Position numbers and translations under genes: made by a program. Shown one piece after another: positions 35,790-46,700 of a stretch of DNA of 64,000 nucleotides (positions are counted from its first letter, which is position 1; the number at the start of each line of letters is the position of its first letter). Source of the DNA: Chloroflexota bacterium (lineage in GTDB: Bacteria > Chloroflexota > Anaerolineae > Anaerolineales > Villigracilaceae); contig JAIOAQ010000007.1 of the NCBI GenBank assembly GCA_019873735.1, positions 27,378-91,377 of the forward strand, given 5' to 3'. The notes beneath the pieces were generated by a model, which did no database searches, was not told the DNA's origin, and saw nothing but the letters and a program-made list of their open reading frames with translations.

Positions 35790-35830
35790 ATCATCTCACC
35801 TGTAAACTTTTGTTCCTGCTTGATGCCCTG

Positions 35831-37594
35831 TCAAAACTCCGTTGTACCCGGCAGGCGCAACTTTTCGATCAACAGGATTCCCAGACCGGTGACCAGCATC
35901 AAAATCGTGGACATGGCCATTGCCTGGCCATAGTTCAGCCCGCCTGGCTGCGAGAGGAAACGGTAGATTGCCAGCGGCAGCGTGGGGTATTCCGGGCGGG
36001 CGACCAGGCTTGCGGCCCCAAACTCTCCCATCGAGACAGTAAAAGCAAACACCCCCGCCGAGAGCGTAGCCCGGCGGATGATAGGCCAATCCACTTCGCG
36101 CCAGACGCGGACTGGCGACGCTCCCAGTGTTGCTGCCGCTTGCCGCAAACTCACCGGAATAGACGCCAGCGCGGGCTGCAGGCTGCGTACCACAAACGGC
36201 AAGGCGATGATGGTGTGCGCCAGCGGGACCAGGAGGGGAGACGTGAGCAGGGAAAACTCACTGCTAAAAGGCGGTGCGTTGAAAGCCAGGATAAAACCCA
36301 GCCCAAGTGTAACCGCCGAAGCGCCTAAAGGCAGCATCAGCAGCGGATCGAGCAAGTATTCTAACCTGCCAGGGCGGGTCAAAGCCAGGGCCGCCGGTAT
36401 GCCCAGCGCCAGCGATAAGATGACGGTCAGGGCGGCATATCCCAGCGAATTGCCCAATGCCTGTACGGGCGGAATGTAGAAGACTGAACCGCGCCGGTTG
36501 AAAAACAGTTCCGTGTAATACCTGGTTGTCAGTCCGTATTGCACCTCGCCCCGCTGACCCCGCTCGGCCTCCAGGCGGGTTAGAGAGCGAAGGGGCAGAG
36601 AGGCCAGCGGCAGCAAATAAAAAGCAAATAACAGACAGGCCATGAGGATGGTAAACAATCTGGCACGCCATGAGCGGGGTGAGGTCGTTTCAACCGGCCG
36701 CGGTGCAGCCGCGACCAGGGTACGGCGGATGAGATGGCTATACAGCGCAGAGAAAATCAGCGTGCAAAGCAATTGAACCAGCGAAAGCCAGGCCGCCAGA
36801 GGCAAATTGAAATAATGCATGGCCTGAAGGTAAATTTCCACTTCCAGGGTCGCAAACTGAGGCCCGCCTAAAATCAGGATCACCCCAAAACTGGTGAAAT
36901 CGAACAGGAAAACCAACAAACCGGCCGCTAGGAGATACGGCCGCAAGAGAGGCAGCGTAAGTTGCCAGAATACCTGCTGTCTGTTGGCGCCCAGCGTGCG
37001 CGCCGCCTGTTCCAGGCGTGGATTGAGCAGCGAGAGGGCATTACCAACCACGCGAATCACAATCGTTGTGTTATAGAAAACATGGGCTGCCAGAATGGCA
37101 CCCAGCGTCCCTACCAACGTGATCGGCGGGGCGCTCAATCTAAAAATTGCCATCAGGAGCATGTTCAGCCAGCCGCGCGGTCCAAGCCAGGCATTGAAAC
37201 CAGAGGCCACCACCACCGTCGGCAGCATAAAAGGGATGGCCGTTAGCGTGCGCAGGAAAGCCTTGCCCTTGAATGTGAAGCGGGCAAAGAGAAAGGCCGC
37301 TGGCAAGCCCAGCGCCAGGGTCAGTAATGTAGAGAGTGTAGCCTGATAGAGGGTAAAGGTTAAAGCCCGCGCCATGACGCGCAAGGCCTGGGCATCTGAG
37401 AGCGCCGGGATTTCGAGGCTTAGGCCCAAAATGCGGGCCAGCGGGTAAAAGAAGAACAGGGCAAGGAAAGAAAGAGCCGGCAGCCATAACAGGCCGCGAA
37501 AATGCCGGCTGCGCCGGGCTCTCAGGCGGATAGACCTGCCCGAAAGCCCGGCATCTGAGATAACATCCGTCTTTTGCGCCTCGACTTTAGACAT
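35831..37594 (-). CDS. thiP: Thiamine ABC transporter permease, fused two-unit ThiP/FbpB type
   Basis: 587 residues with about twelve membrane helices in two homologous halves; each half has an EAA loop (LEQAARTLGANRQQVFWQLTLP and LRQAAATLGASPVRVWREVDWP). The start at ATG 37594 was chosen because it overlaps the stop of the binding-protein gene (TGATG). It moves thiamine inward with the ATPase encoded 41 bases downstream. Confidence 0.9.
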   Translation of the reverse strand: MSKVEAQKTDVISDAGLSGRSIRLRARRSRHFRGLLWLPALSFLALFFFYPLARILGLSLEIPALSDAQALRVMARALTFTLYQATLSTLLTLALGLPAAFLFARFTFKGKAFLRTLTAIPFMLPTVVVASGFNAWLGPRGWLNMLLMAIFRLSAPPITLVGTLGAILAAHVFYNTTIVIRVVGNALSLLNPRLEQAARTLGANRQQVFWQLTLPLLRPYLLAAGLLVFLFDFTSFGVILILGGPQFATLEVEIYLQAMHYFNLPLAAWLSLVQLLCTLIFSALYSHLIRRTLVAAAPRPVETTSPRSWRARLFTILMACLLFAFYLLPLASLPLRSLTRLEAERGQRGEVQYGLTTRYYTELFFNRRGSVFYIPPVQALGNSLGYAALTVILSLALGIPAALALTRPGRLEYLLDPLLMLPLGASAVTLGLGFILAFNAPPFSSEFSLLTSPLLVPLAHTIIALPFVVRSLQPALASIPVSLRQAAATLGASPVRVWREVDWPIIRRATLSAGVFAFTVSMGEFGAASLVARPEYPTLPLAIYRFLSQPGGLNYGQAMAMSTILMLVTGLGILLIEKLRLPGTTEF

Positions 37595-38628
37595 CAGCGC
37601 AGCACCGTCTCCGTCCAGGCGGCGATCCATTTTTCGCGGTTGGCGGCAATCAGGGCCGGGTCCAGGCCGGCAGGATTCTCGGCCGTCGCAGCCCAGCGCA
37701 CAAACTCATCCGGCAGGCTGGCGCGCGGGTTGACAGGATAGACAAACATCTGCAGAGGGACGTCTTCCTGAAAGCGGGTATCCAGCATGAAATCTACAAA
37801 TTTTTCGGCCAGGGCGCGCTGGCGCGTCCCTTTCAGGATGCCGACAAACTCGATTTGACGGAAGCAGGTTCCGGGTCCGAGAACGGAGCCGGTAGGAGGC
37901 TGCTGCACGGGCGGGTCGGCGAAGATGACTTCCGCCGCCGGGCTGGAAGCGTAAGAAACCACCAGCGGTTGCGGGCCGCGTCCAGATGAGGCCGAGAAAT
38001 TGGTGTAATAGGCCGTCTCCCACCCATCCACTACCGTCACGCCGTTTTGGCGCAGTTTCGCCCAAAAGTCCAGATAGCCCGGATCGCCGAATTCGGCTAC
38101 CGTCGCCAACAAAAAGGCCAGACCGGGGGAAGAAGTGGCCGGGTTCTCAACCACCAGCAAGCCCTTGTATTCCGGCTTGAGCAAATCCTGAAGTGAGGCC
38201 GGCACGGGCAGCGCGTGAGCCTCAAACCAGGCGCGGTCGTAATTGAGACAGACATCCCCGTAGTCCACCGGCAGGGCGCGGTTTTGCGGGTCGAGTTTGA
38301 AATTTTCGGGAATGATCTTGAGCAGGGGAGAGGCGTAAGGCTCAAAGATGCCGGCCTCTAAAGCACGCGATAGAAAGGTATTGTCCACGCCGTAGAAGAC
38401 ATCGGCCAGCGGGGCGTCTTTGCTCAGAATCGCTTTATTGAGTGCTGCGCCGCTGTCGCCGCTCGGCAGGAAGGCAACTTTAACGTTATTGGCCTGCTCA
38501 AAGGCTGCCACCACCTCCTCGCTGACGGCAAAGGAGTCGTGCGTCATCACCGTCAGGGTGGCCGGGCCCTGGGGGGCGCAAGCCGAAAGCAGAAGCGCGA
38601 CGAGGATAGAGATAAAGAAGCGTTTCAT
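37594..38628 (-). CDS. tbpA: Thiamine-type ABC substrate-binding lipoprotein (TbpA-like)
   Basis: 344 residues. A signal peptide ends in a lipobox LLSAC, so it is a membrane-anchored lipoprotein. The domain follows TbpA: LTVMTHDSFAVSEEVVAAFE, ADVFYGVDNTFLSRAL, PVDYGDVCLNYDRAWF and DGWETAYYTNFS, the last near the thiamine-stacking site in known TbpA. It overlaps thiN by 4 bases and the permease by 1. Confidence 0.9.
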   Translation of the reverse strand: MKRFFISILVALLLSACAPQGPATLTVMTHDSFAVSEEVVAAFEQANNVKVAFLPSGDSGAALNKAILSKDAPLADVFYGVDNTFLSRALEAGIFEPYASPLLKIIPENFKLDPQNRALPVDYGDVCLNYDRAWFEAHALPVPASLQDLLKPEYKGLLVVENPATSSPGLAFLLATVAEFGDPGYLDFWAKLRQNGVTVVDGWETAYYTNFSASSGRGPQPLVVSYASSPAAEVIFADPPVQQPPTGSVLGPGTCFRQIEFVGILKGTRQRALAEKFVDFMLDTRFQEDVPLQMFVYPVNPRASLPDEFVRWAATAENPAGLDPALIAANREKWIAAWTETVLR

Positions 38629-39293
38629 AGAACCTCCTGGGTAGGGTTGGCGGACAGCCGGCGGTGAACGACCAGTAACAGACCAGAGCCTATGCGGATG
38701 GATGCCGTTTTGCCGAGCATTTCGTTGCTGATCCCTCGCGTCTGATGGGCAGAGAGGCTCTCGCCGTTTAACGGCCAGCGCAGACCGCGGGTGAAAATGC
38801 CGCTCACATCCCCTCCCCAGGGGATAAGGGAGACGGTTTCTCCGGCTCTCCCCTGAACCTGGGCCTGCTTCCGTACAAAGAAGGCTTCCTCCACCCCATC
38901 GTCAAACCGGACCTTTAGCCCCTGCAGGCGAGGGGCTGTGAGCAGGGCCAGGTTGCCAATCGTCTGATCGAGGCGCCCGCCCAGGGCGGCCAGGACGAGG
39001 ATGTGACTGCATCTCTGCTCAAGGGCGAAGGAGAGCGCCAGTTCAAGGTCGGTCTCGTTTTTGTCGCGTGGGTAACGCAGGATGCGTGTGCCTGTTTCCT
39101 GCAAGTCGGTCTGGATTTTGGCAGGCAGGGAATCCAGGTCGCCGACGACGACATGCGGCCGAAGGCCGAGGGCAAGGGCATAGCGAGCCCCTCCGTCGGC
39201 GGCAATGAGAAAGTCGTCGCTGTCGATCAGGCGGCGGACAAACAGAGGATTGGGCAGGGTGCCGTTGGCCAGGATGACGGCGCGCTTGGGCAT
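38625..39293 (-). CDS. thiN: Thiamine pyrophosphokinase
   Basis: 222 residues. Catalytic signatures are AADGGA, VVGDLDS and RDKNETDLELAL, and the C-terminal thiamine-binding half has LRWPLNGESL. It converts thiamine plus ATP to TPP, the ligand of the upstream riboswitch, closing a feedback loop with the uptake genes. A good AAAAGGAG lies 6 bases before the ATG. It is the first gene of the operon. Confidence 0.93.
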   Translation of the reverse strand: MPKRAVILANGTLPNPLFVRRLIDSDDFLIAADGGARYALALGLRPHVVVGDLDSLPAKIQTDLQETGTRILRYPRDKNETDLELALSFALEQRCSHILVLAALGGRLDQTIGNLALLTAPRLQGLKVRFDDGVEEAFFVRKQAQVQGRAGETVSLIPWGGDVSGIFTRGLRWPLNGESLSAHQTRGISNEMLGKTASIRIGSGLLLVVHRRLSANPTQEVL

Positions 39294-39320
39294 ATTTTTC
39301 TCCTTTTAGCGGCGGCAGAA

Positions 39321-39347
39321 AAGAAAAATCCTCCGCCGGGGGAGGAT
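39321..39347 (-). terminator. Riboswitch expression-platform terminator
   Basis: On the minus strand ATCCTCC...GGAGGAT forms a 7-bp GC-rich stem and runs directly into TTTTCTTTT. It lies between the TPP aptamer and thiN, so TPP binding most likely favours transcription termination here. Confidence 0.8.
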
Positions 39348-39362
39348 GAAATCAGGTGCGGT

Positions 39363-39448
39363 ATGGTCCCTCCGCCGGCATTATCCGGATCAGGTTTTGC
39401 GGGTCGAGCGTGGTACGCTCCTCTCAGCCTGTCCCACAGGCTCCCCGT
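39363..39448 (-). promoter_or_regulatory. TPP (thiamine pyrophosphate) riboswitch aptamer
   Basis: Read on the minus strand, all conserved blocks are present in order: GGGGAGCC, CTGAGA (39427-39422), ACCCG (39404-39400), ACCTGATCC (39395-39387), GGATAATGCC (39386-39377) and GGGA. This matches the THI-box consensus closely. It precedes thiN and the thiamine transporter genes. Confidence 0.97.
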
Positions 39449-39464
39449 TGTTTTGTTACGGGCG

Positions 39465-39493
39465 AGTATACGCCGCGGTGGAGGAAATGTCAA
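39465..39493 (-). promoter_or_regulatory. Sigma-70-type promoter of the thiamine operon
   Basis: TTGACA (39493-39488), 17 bases, then TATACT (39470-39465), near-consensus. Transcription would begin about 10 bases before the aptamer. Confidence 0.85.
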
Positions 39494-39518
39494 GCCGCGC
39501 TTTGGCGGCTTTGCACGT

Positions 39519-40307
39519 TCAGCGCACGCGGCGCTTCCACTCTTCTTTTAGTTGTAATTCCCTGGGGGTGATGCCAGAGTCCAGCGCCAGAAAATCGGTT
39601 AGCAGGCGGTTGAACTTGGCGCTGTCTTCAATCATGGGGAAATGGCCGCAGGCTTCAAGCGTGATCTGGTGCATGGTCAACGGCATAGCGGCAAGTTGTT
39701 CTGGCGATGGCAGTAAGACGGCCGGGTCATTCTGCCCGTTGACGAACAGGCAGGGAATGCGCAAGCGGCGGAAAGCGTTATAGAGGTCTGAGTTTTCCAG
39801 GTTATTGATTGATACCGCGATGGCCTGGGGATCGGCTTTGGCGGCATCGGCCAGCGCCGAATCGGATTCGGGTGTGCGGGCGGTCAGCCAATCCAGCAGG
39901 CCATCCAGCGCCTCGCTCCGCAGGCGGGAATGCAGGCCGTTGGCGTCCAGCGGACAATTGGAGGCCAGGATACGGTCCACCCGTTCAGGAGCCTCCAGGG
40001 CGAATGTCATGGCTACCAAAGCGCCCAGGCCGTGTCCTACCAGGGCCACTTTCATAATACCCATTTGTTCCATGAACTGTTTGATGAGTTCAGCCTGTTG
40101 GGCGAGGTTGTACTTGTCGGCGTTGTGAGGCGTATCGCCGAATCCCCACAGATCAATAGCATAGGCGCGAAAATTGATTGAGGCGGTTTGCATGGCCGAA
40201 ATCCAGTACCGCCACGAGCCAATCCAGCCGTGCAGAAAGATGATGGGACGGCCGCGTCCCAGCACCTCGTAATGTACGATCGAATCGCCCAGCAGGATTG
40301 CGCTCAT
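39519..40307 (-). CDS. Alpha/beta-hydrolase-fold protein lacking the nucleophile serine
   Basis: 262 residues with a full alpha/beta hydrolase layout: IFLHGWIGSWRYW oxyanion region, the nucleophile elbow and a late HFPMIED with the catalytic His. The elbow reads VGHGLGA instead of GxSxG; the Ser is Gly (codon GGC), so classical hydrolase activity should be lost. Its N-terminus (IVHYEV-GRGRP-I-LHGW-GSW) is clearly paralogous to the intact hydrolase at 52105 in the same cluster. It is the last gene of the ten-gene unit, 9 bases after a receiver gene. It may serve as a binding or regulatory protein. Confidence 0.85.
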   Translation of the reverse strand: MSAILLGDSIVHYEVLGRGRPIIFLHGWIGSWRYWISAMQTASINFRAYAIDLWGFGDTPHNADKYNLAQQAELIKQFMEQMGIMKVALVGHGLGALVAMTFALEAPERVDRILASNCPLDANGLHSRLRSEALDGLLDWLTARTPESDSALADAAKADPQAIAVSINNLENSDLYNAFRRLRIPCLFVNGQNDPAVLLPSPEQLAAMPLTMHQITLEACGHFPMIEDSAKFNRLLTDFLALDSGITPRELQLKEEWKRRVR

Positions 40308-40316
40308 AGAAGACTG

Positions 40317-40691
40317 TTATTTTCCAAATTTCGCCAGGATCGCCTGCACGCGCCGGGTCAGTTGATCGGGGGCAAACGGTTTGAGCAGGTATTCTTCTGC
40401 GCCGGATTCGATGCCGGCCTGGATTTCACTTTCCTGGCCTTTGGCCGAGAGAAAGACAACCGGTGTCATTTTGAGGTTAGGATCGGCCTTGATTTCACGG
40501 CAGGCATCGTAGCCGGTCATACGCGGCATACGCACGTCAAGCAAGATCAGGTCTGGATTTTCCTGACGCGCCAAATTTACAGCCTCTTCGCCATTGGTGG
40601 CTGTGACGACTTCATAGCCGCCAAAGCGCAGGGTAAAGGCTACCAATTCACGAATATCAGGTTCGTCTTCTGCAATTAAAATTTTTGTCAT
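40317..40691 (-). CDS. Stand-alone response regulator (receiver domain)
   Basis: 124 residues. Acidic pocket EDE (8-10), phospho-acceptor D52 in LLDVRMPRMTG, Ser82 and K104 in LLKPFAP are all present. There is no output domain. It lies 17 bases after the giant kinase, its likely phosphodonor. Confidence 0.93.
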   Translation of the reverse strand: MTKILIAEDEPDIRELVAFTLRFGGYEVVTATNGEEAVNLARQENPDLILLDVRMPRMTGYDACREIKADPNLKMTPVVFLSAKGQESEIQAGIESGAEEYLLKPFAPDQLTRRVQAILAKFGK

Positions 40692-40708
40692 CCTTTTACC
40701 TCAATCCT

Positions 40709-43700
40709 TTAAGTCGCCTGATACACTGGGAGTGTGAAGGAGAATGTCGAACCTTCTCCGGGAATGCCGGTGCTTTTCATCCAGATGCGTCCATGGTGCA
40801 TCTCTACCAGTTGGCGAACGATTGCAAGGCCCAAGCCGGTGCCCGGCGTGGCCAGGACAAGCGGGTTTTCACCACGGTAAAAGCGCTCAAAGATGCGCTC
40901 CTGTTCATCCAGGGGGACACCCTGACCGTTGTCAATCACATCTACCTGTACTTCCTTGTCCACCTCGGCCATGCGAATCGTAATGGTGCCATTTTCGGGG
41001 GTATAGTGATAGGCATTGTCTACCAGGTTGGTCAGAATCTGGCGGACGCGCTCAAGGTCACCATATACGAAGGGCAGGCCGCGTGGAACGTCCAGCGAGA
41101 TTGCCATAGGCCGGTTCTCTTCTTGGGAACGGCGCAGGATGTCAGCAACAACCTCTTCTGCGATTTCACGCAAATCAAGTGGCTGGAGTGAGAGCGTGAC
41201 ACGCCCGGCTTCAATGCGCGAAATATCAAGCAAATCGTTAACCAGGATGTTCAGCCGTTCGGTATTGCTCTTGACAATTTCAAGGAAGTGGGTCTGATTT
41301 TCATTCAAGGCTCCGGCTGCACCCATCAACAAAATGTCCACGTAGCCTTTGATGGAGGTCATGGGCGTGCGCAGTTCATGGCTGACGGTGGCCACGAACT
41401 CAGATTTCAGCCGGTCCACCTCCACTTCGCGGGTGATATCGCGGAAGATGGAAACCGTTCCCAGGAAGTCTTTGTGCAAAATAACAGGCGAGAGGTGAAC
41501 CAGCACAATGCGCCCGTTTTCGAGGGCCAGTTGCTCGGCGTATGTTTCGCCTGGCACATAGGAGGCAGGCGAGTCGGACCAGTCGTGAATGGTTTGCATC
41601 CAGGCGCTGGCCGCCTTTCCAAACAGGCCGACAAATTTTTCCAACGGTTGGGAAACAACCTGGCTGGCGTTAAGGTTCAAAATGCGCTCGGCAGAAGCGT
41701 TGATGAAACTAATCATGTTGCGAGTGTCGGTGACCAGGACGCCGTCTGCAACCGCCTCAAGGATGGCCTGTGAGCGGCTTGCATCTTCCTGTTCTTTACG
41801 CAGCATGCTTCCCAGCCGCTCCGCCTGATCACGGATCAACTCGTAAAGGTTGGCATTGTTGATGGCTACGCCTACCTGGCCGGCAATGGCCTGTACCAGG
41901 TTCAACAGTTCCGGGCTGAAGAAGTTGACCTGCCGGTGGAAGACCAGCAAGGCGCCAATTACATCCTCGCCAACTACCAGAGGGGCCACAATTGCACTTC
42001 TGTGACCGGGCTCGCCGCCAGGCGTCTTCACCCAGCGCGGGTCGCTTTCCAGGTCTTCAATCAGAACTGCCTGGCGATTCTTAACCACCCAGCCTGCCAG
42101 CCCTTCGCCCACTTTAAGCGTAAAGCCGCGTTGGGCAGGGTCGGCTTTGGCCACATAGCCATAACCGGCGCGGTAATGGAGCAGGTTGTCTTCGGGGTTG
42201 AGGAGCATGATCGTGCCTTGCTCTGCGCCGATGGCTTCGTTGAGCAGGGCCAGCGTGCGATTCAGGGCGCGGTCCAGATCCAGGCTGGCTGAGACCTCCG
42301 TCAGGATGCGCAGCAAAGTCTCGGTATTGCGTTGTTCGCGTTGGAGTTGGGCGGTGCGTTCAATGACGCGCTGTTCCAGTTCCTGCGCCAGGCGCTGGGT
42401 TTCGGCAAAGAGACGTGCATTTTGGATGGCGACAATCGCCTGGTTGGCAAAAGTGCTGAGGATTTGCTGGTCATCTTCGGTATAAACGTGTTGTTTGTAG
42501 CACTGTGCCGAAAGCATGCCAACCGGCTTGTTGCCCAGGAACATCGGGACGGCGATGATGGATTCGGTCTCTTTTTCTTCAACCCCGCTGTCGTTGGCCG
42601 TCAGCGCGCCCAAGGCGTCTGCCGTCTCGCCGGTGTGAATCAGCAGGGGCTTGCCGGTGCGGATTACAGTTCCGCTCAGACCCTGATCGAGCGGCACGGG
42701 ATCTGTGGTTATCCGCTTGCCGAGGTCCGACATGTAAACGACGTCAATGTGCTGGGCTTCTTCGTTGAGCAGGCTGATGACGAAAGAATCCACCGGCATG
42801 AGCCGCTCGGTGGCTTTGTGAATGGAGGCGTAGATTTCTTCCAGGTCGAGATTCGAACTGATTTGATAACTGACTTCATTAAGCGTGGCAAGGCGCTCGG
42901 CGGTCTGCAGGGTGGATTGGTAAAGGCGGGCGCTTTCGAGGGCAATGGAGGCCTGATTGCTGATCGTGCGCGCCAGTTCGATTTCGTTCGGCCCGAAGTG
43001 AGATTCGCCAACCATCGAGAGGAGAAGCAGGGTTTGCATCTCGCCGCCGCTAATGAGCGGCAGGGCCAGCAAGGCTCTTGTTTGCGGCTCAAAATAAGGC
43101 CCTAGCGGAGAGAGGTCGTCCTCATCATGCACATCGTCGGTGACGAAGACACCCAGCGAGGCTTTGAGATGGGCAAAGATGGGCGTTGGCGGCAGAACCA
43201 GCGGCGTTTCGATCCCAGACGATGGGATGACACTCTGCAGGATGGCCTGGTCGCGTGGGAAATTGATGACCCATACCTGAGAGGCGTTCAAGGCTTTCAA
43301 CAATTCATTGGCGGTCAAATCCACAATGGCATTGGCTTCAAGCAGGCCGCTTAGTTCTGATGAAAAACGGTTGAGCAAAGCCAGGCGCTGTGAACGTTGG
43401 TCCAGTTCGGCGGCGCGCTTCAGGCTGTCTTCGTAGAGGCGGGCATTTTCGAGGGCTACTGCCGCCTGGCTGGCAAAGGTCATGCCGGCCTGGATGTGCT
43501 CGGCGGTGTAGAAATTGGCCTCGCGCTTTTCAAGCGCCAGCACGCCGACCACTTCATTCTTAGAGATCAAGGGAATGCCCAACCACGACAGGCGCGGTGC
43601 TTCGTCCAGGAGCGGGAAGCGTGCATCCTGGCGCACATCTCCAACTGAGATGCCTTGACCGGTGCGAATCATCTCGCGAATCAGGACGCTGTCGTCAATT

Positions 43701-46700
43701 TCTACCGTCAGGCCGATGCGTTCCTCATTGTCCGGAAAGCCATGCGCCGCCGCCACAGACATGCGATTCCCCTCCCGCAGCCAGAGGATGGCCGTGTCGT
43801 ATGAGATAACGGGGTACAGACGTTCCAGCAGGGAGGAAATCAGTTCGCTGGATTGCAGGCTGGCGCTGATGGCCGCGGCGGTGACGTTGAGCGCCTGTAA
43901 CTGATTGGCGCGCTCCTGTGTGGCCTGCACCAGGCGGACATTTTCGAGCGAGAGGGCAACTTGTTGGGCCAGAGACAGGAGCAGAGTCTCATCCTCCGGC
44001 TTGAAGGCGGCCGGTGTATTGAAGTTGTCCAGCACCAGCACGCCCAGGCACTGTTCGCCGGTCTGAATGGGAATCAACAGGCTGGAGACAGGCAGACGCC
44101 CGCCGGTTGCTTGCCGGTAGAGCAACAGGTTGGCGGGTGACAGGTTGTAATCGCGGGCAAAGTTGACTTCATCCACGCGGCGCGGCTTCCGCTCGTTGAA
44201 AGTGATTCCGGGTAAGGCCTCGCCGGCGCGGTAGGTGATTTTCTCCAGGCTTTTGTTGTCGGCATAGTTTTCGATTGCGCGGTGGACCAGTTGTCCGGTT
44301 GGCGGATCCCACAGGAGCACCGCCCCGGCATGAGCGGCGGAAATGACCCGCAGGGCGCTTGTGAGCAGGGCCTGAACGATGCCGGTCGGGTCCAGGCCGC
44401 TTAACTGGCGGCTGAAGTCCAGTAACAGGTTGACTTCCTGCAGGCGGCGGCGCGTCTCTCCTAGCAGACTCAGGTTCTGTAAGACAACCGAGGCCTGGCG
44501 TGCAATCTGGAAATACACTTGCCGGTCTTCATCGGTCAGCGGCGGCATGGGTTCGGTGCTGACCGCCAGGACGCAGGCAAGCGGCTTTTCCTCTACCATC
44601 AAAGGCAGGCAGATAAAGGACTTGGCGCGTAAGGAAGTCAGCAAGGCTGTATCGCGCCATTCGTCGTTCTCGTCCAGAATCGGCACAAGCAGCGTTTCAC
44701 CCGATTGCAAGCAGGCCCGCAACGGGTTGCGTTGGCCAAACAAAGCCTCTGGGTTGGTGGCCCGTGGAATGCTGCCCAAAACGTGCAAGAGCCGCGGCCC
44801 ATCGGCGGTATTATCGGCAACCAGCGCCACCGTCATGCCCAACTGCTTGAGAATCTCGCGACCCAGTGCCCACAGTGCGGAAGGCGCATCAAGTTGACGG
44901 CTGACCGATTCGGTGATTTGCAGGCCGGCGCGCACGCGCTGTGCTCGGCGTTCCAGGTTGTGCATCGAGATGGTCTGCTCCAGGTCCTTGTGCAGGAAAA
45001 TGGGCAGGTCGTTCTGAGTGACGCTCAACAGGCGTTGCTGGCGCTGCAACCCGGCTGTAAGTGCCTCAATTTGATTGGTGAGCGCATTGGTCTGCAGGCG
45101 GTGACTGATAATTAAGGCCGTTTGAGAGGCAAATATCTCTAACGATTCGATTGTGGCCCGGTCTGGGCGCAGACCATCGCGCGGCGCATCCAGGCTAATC
45201 AGGCCAAGTGGATTTCCCAATGCATCTTCCAGGGGGATAAGCAGAAAATCGTCTGGACTCCAGCCAGGTCCCGTTGTTTTGCTCTGGCTCGTCTCCAGGG
45301 TGACGTAGTGCACATCGGGCGGGATGATAGGGGTCTTATCGGCCGGAATGTAGTAGGAGCGGCTGATGAGAAATTCTGGCCGGAGCAACTGTTGCAGGCT
45401 CTTGAACGGTTGTTTGCGCGACAACAATTCGTTCAGCAGATGTTCCGGCAGGCCGGCGCCGGCCACGCGGCGCAACATACCGGTGTCGGGCTCATAAATA
45501 CTGATGAGCACCACGTCAAAAGGCGTGGATTCTCGAATGCTGCCTGCAATGATTTGGAGTGATGTTTCAATCGGTTGATCGGGACCGATGGCCGTTAGCG
45601 ATTCGGCGACATGAACCAATGTCTCAGCGCGGCGGCGCATCAACTCCTGACCTGAGACTTGCTCCTGGAAGCGCCGGGCATTACTGATGGCAATGGCCGC
45701 TTGCACGGCAAGCATTTTGACGATTTCCAGGGCATGTTCATCAAAGCGGTTCGGACGGGCAGAGTGGAGATGAATCATCCCTACCGTTTGCCCCTGATAG
45801 ACAATGGGGCTTAATAAAACAGATTGCACCCCTTCATGGGGAGATGCGAATCCGCCGTCTTCAAAGGTAGAGATGGTAAAAGCATCACCGCGTTCAATGG
45901 CTTCAAGTTCCAGTTTGCCGGGAATATACTCTTCGGCGATCGGGCAGCCATAGTACGAGTCTATTGCCGGCGTCTCGTTGCCATTGGGCTTGAATAATAA
46001 AATGGTGCTGCAATCGGCGTCGGTGATGCGTATGCTTTCTTCGTGAATGGCATGCAGCAGTTTCTCCAAATCAAAGGTGGTGCTCAGTTCACGATTGATG
46101 CGATTGAGCGTGGTCAACTGCTCCACGCGCCGTTGCAGGCTTTCGTCTGTCTGAGTGATGCGTTTGGATTCTTCTACGGCTGCAGCCAGCAGGCCGGCAG
46201 CAATGGAGACAACCTGAAGGTCGTGGCTATTAAAGAAGCCTGGCCTGCGGCTGCCCAATACCAGTTCTCCCACACCGCGTTCGTGAACAGAGAGCGGCAC
46301 AACCATGACCGATTCGATTCCCAGTTCCTCGGCCAGCGGTTTGTACATTGGCAGCCGCTCAGGCTCACTTGAAAGGTGCCCAAGCATCACTGGGTGCAGA
46401 GAGCCGGCTACGGTCTCGCGGAAATGGATCGTGCGGATGTGTAGATTGTAGATTAACCCCAGTACGTCAGACGGCAAGTTGACCAGCGACGACGGATGGG
46501 CGGTCAGCAGACCTTGCTGCTCATCCACCAAGAAGACGGCCGCCACATCTGCCTGAAGCAAACGGGAAAGTTCATGGATGGAGAAAAGCAGAATCTCATC
46601 CAGCGTTGCCATTGAGCCTGCCATGCTGGCAATCTGGCGCAGGACGTCTGAACGTTGCGCTCGCTGGCGCGCTTGCTGAACAAGCAATGCGTTATCAATG

